Assembly (NCBI GenBank): GCA_021018995.1
Contig: CM037585.1
Coordinates: forward strand, 123,718,831-123,782,830
Reading direction: 5' to 3'
Length of the DNA stretch: 64,000 bases
Source of the DNA: Chloranthus sessilifolius
Lineage: Eukaryota; Streptophyta; Magnoliopsida; Chloranthales; Chloranthaceae
Part shown: positions 1 to 10,931 of the stretch, piece by piece
Layout: every line of letters starts with the position of its first letter
Numbering within the stretch: position 1 is the stretch's first letter
The notes under the pieces: model-generated
What the model saw: only the letters and a program-made list of their open reading frames with translations
Database searches by the model: none
Told to the model about the DNA's origin: nothing
Made by a program: the position numbers and the translations under genes

Positions 1-159
1 ATGACACACATCACGCTCAAATATGATTTTAAGGTTATTTTTGAGAGATATATGACATTTAAAATAAAACTAATCGTCTCGCGTCATAATCTCAAGATCA
101 ATTGTGTGGAAGATTGGGGTGAATTGAAATAAAATTTTCATCATCTGATCTGAAACAAT

Positions 160-548
160 CATAATGATAAATCACACTTTAATGGTATAAAAAAAAATTT
201 GAGTTTTTAATAGCGTAAGATCATTTAAACATCATTTGACAAATCATAGGTATGTGCCACATGGCATAATGATAAATCACACTTTAATGGTGTGAAATAA
301 AAAGTAATATTTTAATGGTGTGAGATTATTTGAACGCCGTTTAATCAATTATAGATTGAAGGTTGGGCAATGAATGTGAACCATCCGATTGATGAACTTT
401 AATATCAGCCCTTAAAATTAAAAACAATGGTTGATATTATAGTCCACACATAATATGATTTAAATATCCCTAAAAAATAATTTTGACGGTTCAGATCACC
501 TACATCGTAAACCCTGATAGTGTAAGATTACTTAAACACTATTTTAGT
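160..548. repeat. MITE-derived AT-rich repeat fragment
   Basis: The segment shares blocks with 7974-8354: a motif of the type GTGTAAGATTACTTAAACACT near 516-540, and a central block around 385-470 that matches the other copy with moderate divergence. The terminal motif recurs in direct orientation near 208-240 and 313-347, so this looks like a rearranged or partly duplicated copy. No clean left terminal inverted repeat or target duplication was found. It is non-coding. Confidence 0.45.
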
Positions 549-1527
549 GTGTACGTGACTGACATGAGAGTCAGTCCCATACTCCTTTCAATATAAAATA
601 TGTTTGCAAGGATATTTACACCATGTTTGTAGGTCGGTGGAGAAACTAGCTCGGTGGAAAAAACAGCGGCAAGTCAGTGGCGAAAATAACTCTCATATTT
701 ATTCTTCTTCCTTATTTTGTTTTTTCTTCTCCTCCTTCCTTTTTTTTTTTTTTTTCCTTCCTCTTCTATAAGTTTTATAGCAAAGGAAGAAGAAAAATGA
801 GATTTTAAAACCCTTAAAAGAAAGTTGTTCTTCTTCTTCCTCGTTTTTTTTTTTTTTTTCTTCTTCTTTTTTCATGGGTTTTATGTCAAAGGAAGAATAG
901 AAATGGGATTTCTTTTTACAAAAATTGGGTTTTAAAACTTTTTAAAAATTTTCAAAATTCTAAAATCAAGTTTCAGCCAATAATTTTAAATTATCGGATG
1001 ATAATTTCGTATTTTTACAGGGGGCGATACAATACTAATTTTCGTCTCAATTCAAGCCAAAATTAAAATGTTTCGGCCAAAAATTTAAAATTTTGCCCGA
1101 GATTCTAACCTATATTTAAGCCAGAAAATAATCTCGGGGGGCTGATTTAAAGCAATCAAGGAACGTTTCGTTTGTCAAGTGTCTCGTGGCTATAGCATAA
1201 AGGTAGTAAGACGAGATATAACATATAAGCTAAAACTTGCACAACGATTTGTATAGTAGCACATGAGTAAGAAAATAGATTTTGTTATATTTCAAGTCTG
1301 TCCCACGTGAAAACCCATCTAAGTCCATCCGATTTAAAGGCCATTAAGTAAAAATGATTGGCGTCAAAGATTGGCATGATTGAGGCATTATTAAAGATGA
1401 CTAACAAATAAGGTGACAAAGATAACTTCAACGTTCTTTACTTCCGGGTCTTCAAAGCAAACGGCTTGGATGGTGATTAACGTGACACATATCCCAAAAA
1501 TAATACTTAATCAAGTGCTACGCTATA
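549..1527. repeat. Non-coding spacer with duplicated pyrimidine-rich tract
   Basis: No gene is visible. Two diverged direct copies of a unit of about 110 bp lie at roughly 715-815 and 830-925. Each has a C/T-rich run with 14-17 consecutive T, followed by a segment resembling TTTTATAGCAAAGGAAGAAG and an A-rich stretch. The rest (930-1527) is AT-rich sequence with nothing I recognise. Confidence 0.5.
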
Positions 1528-1532
1528 AATCT

Positions 1533-2261
1533 TGTTGGATATTTTAAAGGTTTTAAAAAATAAGTTTTTGAAATTGGGATTTATCCCACATCGTGTAAAC
1601 TCTTTTTTGGGTTTGGCTTATATATCTTTGTCTTGACTCAATGCTTGTAGCCTTCACCCAGGGGGCACCGAATTTTGTAGCTTTCACCGCCATACAACCC
1701 ATCAGTCACACACGCGCGCGCGCCGAGCAGAGTCGGGACGGGCATGAGCACGAGCACGCGCACGTGTATGTGTATGTGTACGTGGCGATACGGTAATTTA
1801 ATTAAACTTTTGAATAAGTGTATAACCGCCCATTTGAATTTTAAACGGATATGTTTTATCCGACCGTTCAGTTATATGCTACGGATATATCCGTTCGGTT
1901 ACACCTGTTTTACGGATATGTCTGTTCGATTACACCTATTTTATCTATAAAAGGGCCCCAAGACCCCTCATTTGACACACTGCATATTTTCGTAAATTTC
2001 TTTAAGCTTTCTCCTTCTCAGAGTTCCGCTTTAGTTTTTTGGTGTTCTGGTTGCGTGATCAGATTCACCAAATCTGAACACGAATCTGTTGCGGTTCGTT
2101 GTATCACGATTTGCGGTAACCTATTGGTGACCACTAGATCATAGTGGTAGGGCAAATCTCGGTTTAAAGACAACGATATTTAACGTGCCTCGAACCGGAT
2201 CGGCCGTATATTTTAATTCGATCTTTATCTTCTTCGCAACTTTGAACCTATTGTTCTAACA
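1533..2261 (+). repeat. Copia 5' LTR
   Basis: 729 bp, TG...CA ends, near-identical to 6876-7573. The U3 part has a short direct array of a unit containing CGGATATGTCCGTTCGGTTACACC, including the palindrome ACGGATATATCCGT at about 1881-1894. A TATA box with TATAAAAGGG sits at 1946-1955, implying transcription starts near 1975-1985. The 31-bp excess over the 3' LTR comes mostly from a region around 1695-1790 that differs between the two. Confidence 0.95.
1946..1955 (+). promoter_or_regulatory. TATA box of copia LTR promoter
   Basis: TATAAAAGGG lies directly after the repeated CGGATATGTCCGTTCGG units and upstream of an R region that carries the splice-free leader. The same box is kept at 7247-7256 in the 3' LTR. 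Assignment rests on sequence and position only. Confidence 0.6.
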
Positions 2262-2277
2262 ATTTTAAACCAGATTT

Positions 2278-3195
2278 ATGGCTCATATTCTGTCCTCCAC
2301 TTCGCTCTCATCAATGATAAGATTCATCCAAATACGCCTAACAACATCCACAAGTTAGACAGTTTTGATGGTTCGAATTTCAAACGGTGGCAACAGAAAT
2401 TGCATTTTCTGTTAACCACACTAAAAGTTGTATACGTTATCACAACTCCGTGTCCGACTATTACCGAATCATCCACCCTCGCTGAAGGCCGTAAAAAGCA
2501 GAAATGGGACGATGACGACTACACTTGCAAAGGCTACATTTTGAATGCACTGTCGGATTCTTTGTTCGACGTCTACCGCTCTTACGATACTTCGAAGGAA
2601 CTCTGGGATGCACTCGAGAAGAAATACAAAACTGAAGATGCAGGGTATAATTCTTATATTATCAGTCAGTTTTTTAATTTTACGATGGTTGATGATAAAC
2701 CTATTCTTAGCCAAGTTCATGATTTTCAAGTTATTATTAATTATATGGTTGCTAATGGTTCTCATTTCGATGAGAATTTTCTGGTTGGTGCGGTAATCGC
2801 CAAGTTGCCTCCATCATGGAAAGATTACCGAAAAATCCTTAAGCGTAATAATGAGAAGATTTCTATGGAAGATTTTCTCCTTCATTTACGTATTGAGGAA
2901 GAATCCCGAGTTAGGGACAAAACAGAAGATCACATTGATATGACATCAAAAGCACAACTTGGTTGAGTCTAAGATTGTTAGTGGACCGTCCAAGAAGAGG
3001 AAGAGAGGATATTCTCATTCTAAGGAGAATAAGAAATTCGCCAAGGAGAATAAGACCATGGTACCGAAGAATGGTGGTTGCTATCACTGTGGGAAATCCG
3101 GCCATTTCAAACGGGATTGTCACCTCTTCAAGAAGTTGAAGAATCAAGCGAATGCAGTGGAAGTGAAAAACAACAGTGGCCGTTCTTTTCTAAGT
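2278..3195 (+). pseudogene. Copia Gag (nucleocapsid) with CCHC zinc knuckle, frameshifted
   Basis: Gag would form the particle that packages element RNA. An ATG at 2278 opens a frame that stops near 2356, while the recognisable Gag sequence (HKLDSFDGSNFKRWQQK, followed by ALEKKYKTEDAG further on) lies in another frame from about 2356 to 2966, so the start region carries an indel. A second frame change near 2960 leads to a basic stretch and the zinc knuckle CYHCGKSGHFKRDC (about 3078-3120, pattern CX2CX4HX4C, all ligands kept). The family normally has one open frame here, so this copy is disabled by at least two frameshifts. Identification is strong from the UBN2-like Gag core and knuckle. Confidence 0.88.
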
Positions 3196-4616
3196 CAATC
3201 GTTGGTGACATCAATGAATGGTGGATCGACCGTGCCACAAAACATGTGTGTAATAATCGTGACATGTTTGTGACTTATGACAAAGCTGATGATGATCAAG
3301 ATCTCTTCATGGGAAACTCATCTACGGCAAAGATCATAGGACGTGGAAAAGTGAAATTAAATTTCACATCCGGAAAAGTCGTTACACTCACTGATGTGCT
3401 CCATGTACCCGATATCCGTAAGAATCTTGTTTCAGGTGGTTTATTGATTAAACATGGTTTTAAACTTGTATTTGAATCAGATAAGTTTATCTTATCTAAA
3501 AATGGTGAATTTGTTGAAAAAGGATATGCCATGGGAGGCATGTTCAAATTCAATGTAACTGATCCCATCAATAAAATCTCATCTTCTTCTTACTTGGTCT
3601 CTGTTTCTAATTTATGGCATGATAGATTAGGACATATAAATTATAGGTCTATGAAATGTATGGGTAACTTAGATTTAATTCCAAAACATGAATCTTTTAC
3701 TAGTAGTGCTTGTAGTATATGTGCTAAGACTAAAATTACTAGAAAACTTTTTCCTAGTGTTATTAGAAATTCATGTTTATTAGATTTAATACACAGTGAT
3801 ATTTGTGATTTAAATAATGTTCCTACTAGAGGAGGAAAACGATATTTTATTACTTTTATAGATGATTTTTCAAAATATACTCATATATATTTATTAAATA
3901 CTAAAAATGAGGCTTTTGAAAAATTTAAGGTTTATAAAGCTTTAGTAGAAAATCAATTAAATAAAAGAACAAAAGTCATTAGATCTGATCGGGGTGGAGA
4001 ATACATGTCAAATGAATTCTCCGATTTCTGTGAAATTCATGGAATTCGTCATGAGGTGATTTGCTCCTTATACGCCACAACAAAACGGAGTTGCCGAGAG
4101 AAAAATAGAACATTAGAAGAAATGACTAATGCATTATTAGTTAACGCTAATTCCGATAAAAACTTATGGGGTGAAGCTTTATTAACTGCTACTCATATTT
4201 TAAATAGAATTCCACATAAGAAAAGTTTAATTACACCTTATGAACTTTGGAAGAATCGAAAACCTAGTTTAGCCTATTTTAAAGTATGGGGGTGTAGGGC
4301 ACTTGTTAGATTAGTAGATCCTAAAAGACCTAAGATAGGGATTAGATCTATTGAGTGTGCATTTATTGGCTATGCACAAAATAGTAAAGCTTATAGATTT
4401 CTAGTTATGGAATCTAATGATAACATCGATAAAAATACTATAATAGAATCTAGAGATGCTATATTCTATGAATCTAAGTTCACTACTCTAACTAATAAAT
4501 TAAATATTAAAAGTAAATCTTATGAAGATGAAAAATCTTCTAAATCTAAAGAAGTTATTGAATCTTCAAGTGATGAAGAGGTCATCATTGAACCTCGACG
4601 AAATAAACGTCAATGA
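3195..4616 (+). pseudogene. Copia protease, GAG-pre-integrase and integrase region
   Basis: The aspartic protease begins at WWIDRATKHVC (about 3222-3252); the family has Asp-Ser/Thr-Gly-Ala here, and this copy reads Asp-Arg-Ala, one residue short, so the catalytic loop is damaged. GAG-pre-integrase follows with LWHDRLGH and CSICAKTK (3612-3730), the HHCC zinc ligands of integrase. The catalytic core shows HSDICD, FIDDFSKYTH and RSDRGGEY (two catalytic Asp). The segment that should hold the catalytic Glu (about 4064-4110) is read in a shifted frame. The C-terminal part runs to GWGCRAL-type motifs and a Ser/Glu-rich tail. The frame ends at TGA 4614-4616, but the same frame continues open into RT, so that stop is a nonsense change. 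Confidence 0.92.
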
Positions 4617-5605
4617 TTTGAAACTAGTATTTCAAAAGACTATTATATCTATTTGATTGAAGGAAATATGACCAAAATTATTAAGAAACATTTGTGTCTA
4701 AATGTAGACGATGATCCTATCACTTTTAACGACGCAATGAAATCTAGAGATAATGTTTTTTGGAAAGAAGCTATCAATGATGAAATTGATTCAATAATGG
4801 AAAACAAAATATGGAAATTAGTAGACTTACCAGAAGGATCTAAACCCATAGCATGTAGATGGATATTTAAAAGAAAACTTAGAACAGATGGAACTATAGA
4901 AAAATTTAAGGCACGATTGGTTGCCAAAGGATATAGACAAAAGGAAGGTGTTGATTATTTTGACACCTACGCACCCGTTGCTAGAATTTCGACTATAAGA
5001 CTTCTAATTGCCTTAGCTTCTATACATAAGTTACAAATCCATCAAATGGATGTTAAAACCGCTTTTTTAAATGGTGATTTAAAAGAAGAAGTCTATATGG
5101 AACAACTAGAAGGATTTGTTCTACCTGGACAAGAAAAGAAAGTCTGTAAACTTATTAAATCTCTATATGGGCTCAAACAAGCACCAAAACAGTGGCATGA
5201 AAAGTTTGATAATACTATTACCAATTTTGGATTCAAAACTAATGAAGCCGATAAATGTATGTATTATAAATTTTCTCATAATAATGGTGTTATTATATGT
5301 CTTTATGTAGATGATTTACTTATTTTTGGAACTAATTTAGAAGTTATTTTACAAACTAAAAACTTCTTAAGTTCATCTTTTAACATGAAAGACATGGGTT
5401 AGGCAGATGTAATTTTGGGAATCAAAATTATAAGAAATGAAAATACATTAACTTTAACTCAATCTCATTATGTTGAAAAGATTTTGAAAAGATTTAATTA
5501 TTTTGATTTGAAATCTGCCAATACACCTTTAGATATTAATGTTAAATTGACTAAAAATGATGGACGATGTAAAATAGTTAGAATATGCAAGGGTTATTGG
5601 TAGCC
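4617..5605 (+). pseudogene. Copia reverse transcriptase
   Basis: RT copies element RNA to cDNA. The region is in the same frame as the upstream integrase. Visible motifs are CRWIFKRKLRTDG, ARLVAKGYRQKEGVDY, ETFAPV-type DTYAPVARISTIR, QMDVKTAFLNGDL (catalytic Asp), SLYGLKQAPKQWHEKFD and LYVDDLLIF near 5300-5325 with both catalytic Asp present. A TAG at 5400-5402 interrupts an otherwise open frame after FNMKDMG, with typical copia sequence (VILGIKI) resuming immediately. A frameshift near 5570-5590 moves the reading into the RNase H frame. So the active site survives but translation would not. Confidence 0.94.
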
Positions 5606-6264
5606 TTATGTATGCAATGCATTGTACACGACCGGACATCGCATTTGCAGTAAGTAAGTTAAGTAGATTTACAAGTAACCCTAGTTCTGTTCATTGGAAT
5701 GCTATTTTGCATGTTTTTAGATATTTAAAGGGTACTATTAATTATGATCTACAATTTTCTGGATATCCTCACGTTTTAGAAGGATATAGCGATGCAAGTT
5801 GGATATCTGGTTCAGAAGAATCAAAGCCTACAAGTGGATGGATATTCACTTTTGGAGGTGCTGCGATCTCATGGGGATCAAAGAAGCAGACTTGCATCAC
5901 ACATTCCACTATGGAATCAGAATTCATTGCATTAGCGGCAAGTAGAAAAGAAGCAGAATGGTTACGAAATTTACTACTAGAAATTCCAATTATGATTAAA
6001 CCATTGCCACCTATTTCTATACATTGTGATAGTGAAGCAACACTATCAAAGGCTTATAGTCAAACGTATAATGGAAAAAATAGACACATTGGTCTAAGAC
6101 ATAGCTATGTAAAACAATTACTTAGAGATGGAGTAATCTCAGTAATTGGGGTCAGTCTATGAAAACTGGCGGATCCGTTTACTAAAAGCCTTGGCAGAGA
6201 TGGGATTAATAAAACTTCAATCGGGATAAGTTTAAAGCCATTAAACCTAAACAGCCACTTATGA
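5590..6264 (+). pseudogene. Copia RNase H domain
   Basis: RNase H degrades the RNA strand of the RNA:DNA hybrid. After a frame change the sequence reads MYAMHCTRPDIAFAV, then SDASWISGSEESKPTSG, TMESEFIAL, HCDSEATLSKA and NRHIGLRH, giving the Asp-Glu-Asp-His catalytic set in order. A TGA at 6160-6162 interrupts the frame just before LADPFTKSLGRDG, the normal copia Pol C-terminus, which then runs to the genuine stop at 6262-6264. Length and order match the family; the nonsense codon and the upstream frameshift make it a pseudogene. Confidence 0.92.
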
Positions 6265-6875
6265 TGGGAACCCTACCTAATGCTTGTTTAATCAATGTTT
6301 AGGTTCAAAGGAAAAAACAAGTTATAAATCCGTGGCAGCTGAAGGACACTACATTGATGAGAAATATATCTCATATACATCCCAGGAAGGATAGTGTTTC
6401 ACCTGTAATGGATAAGGGGAGGTAGAGCATTGCTCTTAACAGTCCTATAACACTATGTTTTGAGATGCTACAGTTACAGGGACATCTCTTATAGGTCTGC
6501 CTATATAAGTGTGAAGGTGGAGCCGCTTTCAATGAGACTTGGCTTTATCTCATAAACAGTTACGAAAACCAGGGTACTAGCATAGGGCCTAAATGTGCTA
6601 ACCTTTTTTTTTTAACACCAAAATATGTGAAATATGTGTGTGAAATAATTCCGATTTGTCATATAAGATCGTTAGTTCAAGACTTAGTTTCACTAAAAAT
6701 CTTGATAAATTTTGAATTATTTTCACTAAAGTGAAAATTCAAGTTTGTAAGACATTTTCATTTATGCACATTTTCTAGCGTTGCTCTATTTCAAATCTTT
6801 AAAATAGTGGGGGATTGTTTATTTTTTTAAGAAAAGTTTTTAATTTTATTTTAAATCTTTAAAATAGTGGGGGAT
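6265..6875 (+). other. Copia 3' non-coding region with duplicated polypurine tract
   Basis: About 610 bp between the end of Pol and the 3' LTR. It contains two copies of the block AAATCTTTAAAATAGTGGGG, ending at 6815 and 6875, exactly 60 bp apart. The second directly abuts the 3' LTR and is the expected polypurine tract that primes plus-strand DNA. The first is followed by TTGTTTATT rather than the LTR. Confidence 0.75.
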
Positions 6876-7573
6876 TGTTGGATATTTTAAAGGTTTTAAA
6901 AAATAAGCTTTTGAAATTGGGATTTGTCCCACATCGTGTAAACTCTTTTTTGGGTTTGGTTTATATATCTTTGTCTTGGCTCAAGGCTTGTAGTCTTCAC
7001 CCAGGGGGCACCGAATTTTGTAGCTTCCAACCATTGCAACCCATCACACACATGCCGCTGCCACAAGCCGATGTAGCCTGGCGTGGCGATCTGCTAATTT
7101 AATTAAACTTTTGAATAAGTGTCTAACCGCCCATTTGAATTTTAAACGGATATGTCTTATCCGACCGTTCAGTTATATGCTACGGATATATCCGTTCGGT
7201 TACACCTGTTTTACGGATATGTCCGTTCGGTTACACCTATTTTATCTATAAAAGGGCCCCAAGACCCCTCATTTGACACACTGCATATTTTCGCAAATTT
7301 CTTTAAGCTTTCTCCTTCTCAGAGTTCTGCTTTAGTTTTTTGGTGTTCTGGTTGCATGATCAGATTCACCAAATCTGATCACACGGATACGCTGCCGGTT
7401 CGTTGTATCCTGGAACCGATTTGTCGGTAATCTATTGGTGACCACTAGATCATAGTGGTAGGGGCAAATCTCGGTTTAAAGACAACGATATTTAACGTGC
7501 CTCGAACCGGATCAGCGTATATTTTAATTCCGATCTTTATCTTCTTCTGCAACCTAAACCTATTGTTCTAACA
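6876..7573 (+). repeat. Copia 3' LTR
   Basis: 698 bp, TGTTGGAT...TCTAACA, followed by the target duplication AATCT. It repeats the U3 direct array and the TATA box (7247-7256) of the 5' LTR. Differences from the 5' LTR are scattered point changes plus a block replacement near 7025-7090. Confidence 0.95.
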
Positions 7574-7708
7574 AATCTCTTCTGCAAATTTTAGTTCCCT
7601 AATAATAATTATACATTTATACACATTTCATATACGCACGGGTGCACACGCACACTGGATCGAGCTTGTGTTAGGTGATGTTTCCGATTACAAACACCGT
7701 GGTGACTA

Positions 7709-7923
7709 TGGATCAAAATATCGTCCATTACCGATACGTATCGGTATCGGACGTGAACGACACAGTACATTAAATGTACCGTATCGCTCATTTGTATTAC
7801 AAATACTAGACGATACATTCAATATATCGTCTAGTACACTATTGTTCCAATACGTATCGTTCGGTATGTACCGATTTTTTGATCGGACGATACGTACCAG
7901 TTTTCCGACATTTTAACCCATGG
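7709..7923. mobile_element. Mutator-like MITE rich in CGATACGTATCG motifs
   Basis: The ends are inverted: TGGATCAAAATATCG at the left and, on the other strand at the right, TGGGTTAAAATGTCG. The 9-bp direct repeat TGGTGACTA lies at 7700-7708 and 7924-7932; 9 bp is the Mutator duplication length. The interior has many CGATA/TATCG half-palindromes such as CGATACGTATCGGTATCGG. A longer relative is at 28023-28440. No coding capacity. Confidence 0.65.
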
Positions 7924-7973
7924 TGGTGACTAGGTCATCAATTTTAATGGCTTCTTATCGACATTCGAATATC

Positions 7974-8354
7974 AAAATAGTGTTTAAACGATCTTACACT
8001 ATTAAATTAGACTTTTTTTTCTGTCTTACATCATTGAAGTGTTAGTTTTATTATTATGTCATGTGATGCACATTTGTCATTAATCTAAATTGTCCAAGTG
8101 GCAATCCATCGTTAGAACATGTGTTAGCCAAAGAATTATGCCGTGGATGTGAATCATCCCATTCATGAACTTTAATATAAGCTATTAAAATCAAGAACGG
8201 TTGGTAGTAGAGTGCAAATATAGGATGATTCAAATCTCCCAAAAATGTTAATTTTTGGGCTCTTTGCCCTTTAATTTATGATCTATCATTTTAACAGTAT
8301 AGATTATCTACATCTTAAACCGTTAATGGTATAAAATCATTTAAACACTATTTT
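7974..8354. mobile_element. MITE with ~33-bp terminal inverted repeats
   Basis: Left end AAAATAGTGTTTAAACGATC pairs with the right end (on the other strand AAAATAGTGTTTAAATGATT); the match extends inwards about 33 bp. The middle aligns with 385-470 of the window. Length about 381 bp, no ORF. The target duplication was not resolved. Confidence 0.65.
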
Positions 8355-8759
8355 AGTGTTTACATGATAACGAGGAGAGTTGGGTCCATTTGGTTTTGAT
8401 CATGGTGCTTGAAGCCATCATATAGATTGAAACCATCTCTACCGTCGGTGTGAAATGTTATTAAAGGCACATGCACCAAAAAAGGAAACCATAACATAGT
8501 TTGAACAATCATATGATAGGCGCTCAAATTTTTAGGTTTATAGGTTTTAATCAATGGTAGAAATAATTTTTTATGCCATCTTAGAGGGTGAATCTAATCT
8601 TTTTTCTTTCTATTTATAACGAGTATCCGGTTTCTTAGAGTACCCGACTAAGTCCTCGAGCAAGTGCAACAACTGCACATCACACGTACCAGGCAGTATG
8701 GATAAATTCTTGTGAGTGGCCAACAAGGCCGAATATAATCTAGGTGATGGCACAATGTA
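8355..8759. other. Non-coding spacer
   Basis: AT-rich sequence between two MITEs. I see no gene, RNA or boundary signal in it. Confidence 0.5.
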
Positions 8760-8881
8760 CACTATAAAAAATAACACTATTAGCGTCAATTTTTTTAACA
8801 AAAAATTGCCACTATTAGTTCTGCCGCTACCAAAAAATCCCTTAACAGCAAATACCGTTGAAATACCTTATTTTTGTAGTA
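8760..8881. mobile_element. CACTA-like MITE copy A
   Basis: 122 bp. Left end CACTATAAAAAATAACACTA and right end TTATTTTTGTAGTA are inverted repeats with one terminal base changed. GTA on both sides (8757-8759, 8882-8884) is the 3-bp duplication typical of CACTA elements. Subterminal GCCACTATTAG / CTGCCGCTAC blocks match the other copies in this window. Confidence 0.85.
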
Positions 8882-8918
8882 GTACGAACTGGCATCATGT
8901 GGTGTGTAATTGGTGACG

Positions 8919-8931
8919 CGTCAATAGAGTT
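8919..8931. repeat. Target-site duplication of LINE 1 (3' side)
   Basis: CGTCAATAGAGTT is repeated exactly at 20671-20683, at the far (5') end of the split LINE. Thirteen bp is in the range produced by target-primed reverse transcription, and the poly-T that follows is the LINE's poly-A tail on the other strand. Confidence 0.88.
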
Positions 8932-8988
8932 TTTTTTTCATAGGTAAGCGAGGTTATGCGGTCCTCACCCCTTGTTATAAAGAAAACA

Positions 8989-9480
8989 TCAGAATCGATT
9001 GTACGTGCATATCAAGTCCTTTCTAATGAGGGAATGAAGCTCATAAGGAACATCTAAAGGATACCATCGCACCACCAAGTCAACATGTAAGTCATGCTTA
9101 GCTAAGAAATCAGCACATCCATTTGTTTCGCGCCAAACATTCTTGAAAGTTATATAAGAAAATCTCCTCTTGAGGATGTTAATCCGATCGATCTCCTTTT
9201 GATATTTCCATGATTTACTGGTATCGAAAATTGCATCAATAGCTTTACTGGAATCTGATTCAACCTGAAGATTTTTTGCACCAATTCCTACCCCCATTTC
9301 TACACCTCGGACTAGAGCCAAAAGTTCGCAATGCATAATATTATTTGTGATAGGTTCAGCCTAAGCAATCATAGTTTCTCCACTCTCGTTTATGATAAGC
9401 CCACCTAGGGAAGCCTTGCCATCAATCGAAGCTCCATCAACATTAAGCTTTCGATATCCATCCTTTGGAGGGAGCCAACA
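8989..9480 (-). pseudogene. LINE 1 RNase H domain
   Basis: Plant L1-type LINEs carry a C-terminal RNase H of the type seen here. The frame reads LNVDGASIDGKASLGG (first Asp), HCELLALVRG (Glu), QVESDSSKAIDAI (Asp) and WRETNGCADFLAKH (final Asp), so the catalytic set D-E-D-D is complete. A single TAG near 9360 interrupts the frame between the first and second motifs. The ORF then ends about 60 nt before the poly-A tract, which is the usual place for this domain. Confidence 0.88.
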
Positions 9481-9512
9481 ACACTGAGAAGGAAGTTTAA
9501 GTTGCACCATCC

Positions 9513-10717
9513 TTAGTCACCATATTGAAGAAAATAAGCTATCATTTTCTTCAATTCCAAGTCAATCAACTCTGAAGGAAATATCATTGATGATAGAATG
9601 TAAGACATTCTTCCTATGTCTTTGAGTATCTCGAAATATTCTGTCATTTCTTTCTTTCCACAGATGGAGATGGTATATAGTCGCACAAAAAGCATTCTTA
9701 ATAAGTGCAGCTTTCCAGCTTCCTCCACAATTCGCGACATCCTTGCATCTATCTAGTTCATCCTTCAAAGGTAATATATTTTTATCTTTAAGGTCCAATC
9801 TAGCCTTAATCAATCACCAAATCCAGCTGGAATAGTCACAAGAGAAAAAATGTGATCAATGTCCTCACAGTGGCTCCAACACAACACGCATCGAAAAGGA
9901 ATCACTATTTCTCTCTTACACAGATTTTCCATTGTAAGGAGCTTGTTGTTTATAGCAAGCCAAGCACAGAAAGCTTGTTTGGGTATGATCTGCGGGTTTC
10001 ACAGAAATTTGCTCCACTCAACCTTAGGATTCTCATCTTTGATACACTGTCAGGCCGACTTAATGCTGAAAATGCCATTCTCAGAAGGTTCCCAAATTAA
10101 TTTGTCAGAACCCCCATCAGGAGGCATATAGACATTATTAATCTCATGCCACTCTTCTTCCATTCTAAGAGTTAACGGTGTCGATAAATTTCACATACCT
10201 TGGTGTAATACATTCTAAACAGTAGCACTCTCGGCAATTCTAGATTCATGAATAATTCGTCTACTATATTTGGGAATCAATGCATGCCCATCAATTCAAT
10301 GATCAAACCAAAAACTAACTCGGCTCCTATCTCCCAGAATAGTTCTAGAGTTATTCTTAACAAGTTCCCTTGCTCAGATTATGCCCTTCCAGGCCCACGA
10401 TGAATTAGTGGGTACCATATATTCCCATATATTATGATCACCATTGTAATCCATTTGCTCCATAGTGATGAGCCATCATAAACAAGTGTCCAAAACGGTT
10501 TTGCCATACCAGCCAAGTTCCAGTCCTTCAACCTCCTGATTCCAAGCCCACCTTCATCAATCGGTTTACATAAATTGCTCAAGCTAATCGGGTGCATAAA
10601 TTGTGTGAGAGAAGGCCCTCGACCCAGAAATCTATATATAATGCTTTCTATTTGCTTTATAGTCTTTTTAGGGAGACAAAAGGCCCCAGACCAATAAATA
10701 CGAAAACTGTTGAACAC
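9513..10717 (-). pseudogene. LINE 1 RT thumb and zf-RVT-like region
   Basis: From 10717 down the translation shows SFRIYWSGAFCLPKKTIKQI, then HPISLSNLCKPIDEGGLGIR, the typical post-catalytic part of plant L1 RT. Further on (9813-9562) is FCATIYHLHLWKERNDRIF, the normal lead-in to RNase H. Between them the zf-RVT segment is too broken to follow in one frame. No catalytic residues lie here; the YADD-type box is across the chromovirus insertion, at about 20640-20650. Confidence 0.8.
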
Positions 10718-10931
10718 AGAGTTAATGGATTGAAGTCGTCCATCATACGATAAAAGGTGCCCTCTCCAGCTCTCTAGACGAACTTGAATTGTCTAAATCA
10801 ACGGAGTACATAACAAATGATTCATTCTTGAAGCAACTAAAGGAACCCCCAAATATCTGATAGGTAAAAAATCCTCACGAAAATTTAAAGTCGAATGAAT
10901 ATCTATCTTTATGCTGTAAGCTCGCTAAAAA

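Larger units (their letters stand above)
1533..7573 (+). mobile_element. Ty1/copia LTR retrotransposon, complete but inactive
   Basis: Two LTRs beginning TGTTGGATATTTTAAAGG and ending TTGTTCTAACA bound the element. The flanking 5-bp duplication AATCT (1528-1532 and 7574-7578) shows one insertion event and sets the exact limits. Domain order is Gag with CCHC knuckle, protease, GAG-pre-integrase, integrase, reverse transcriptase, RNase H; integrase before RT defines the copia type. The lineage may be Tork-like from the general look of the RT, but this is a weak inference. Coding is broken by several frameshifts and at least three in-frame stops, so the copy cannot act alone. The host-tRNA primer-binding site expected just after 2261 is not recognisable. 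Confidence 0.96.
8932..10931 (-). mobile_element. LINE 1 (L1-type), 3' portion, minus strand
   Basis: Minus-strand remnant of an L1-type element, interrupted at 10931 by chromovirus 1 and continuing at 20525-20670. It ends in poly-A (poly-T 8931-8938 on the plus strand) after a short 3' UTR. The 5' end is truncated just upstream of the RT catalytic box. Net length is about 2.15 kb. From the RT side it runs through the RT thumb (10717-10379), a zf-RVT-like and connection region (10100-9510) and RNase H (9480-8989). Many stops and frame changes make it inactive. Confidence 0.92.

Noticed and set aside
2262..2285. Primer-binding site for the copia element
   Set aside because: The bases after the 5' LTR do not match initiator tRNA-Met or any tRNA 3' end I can recognise; it may be eroded.
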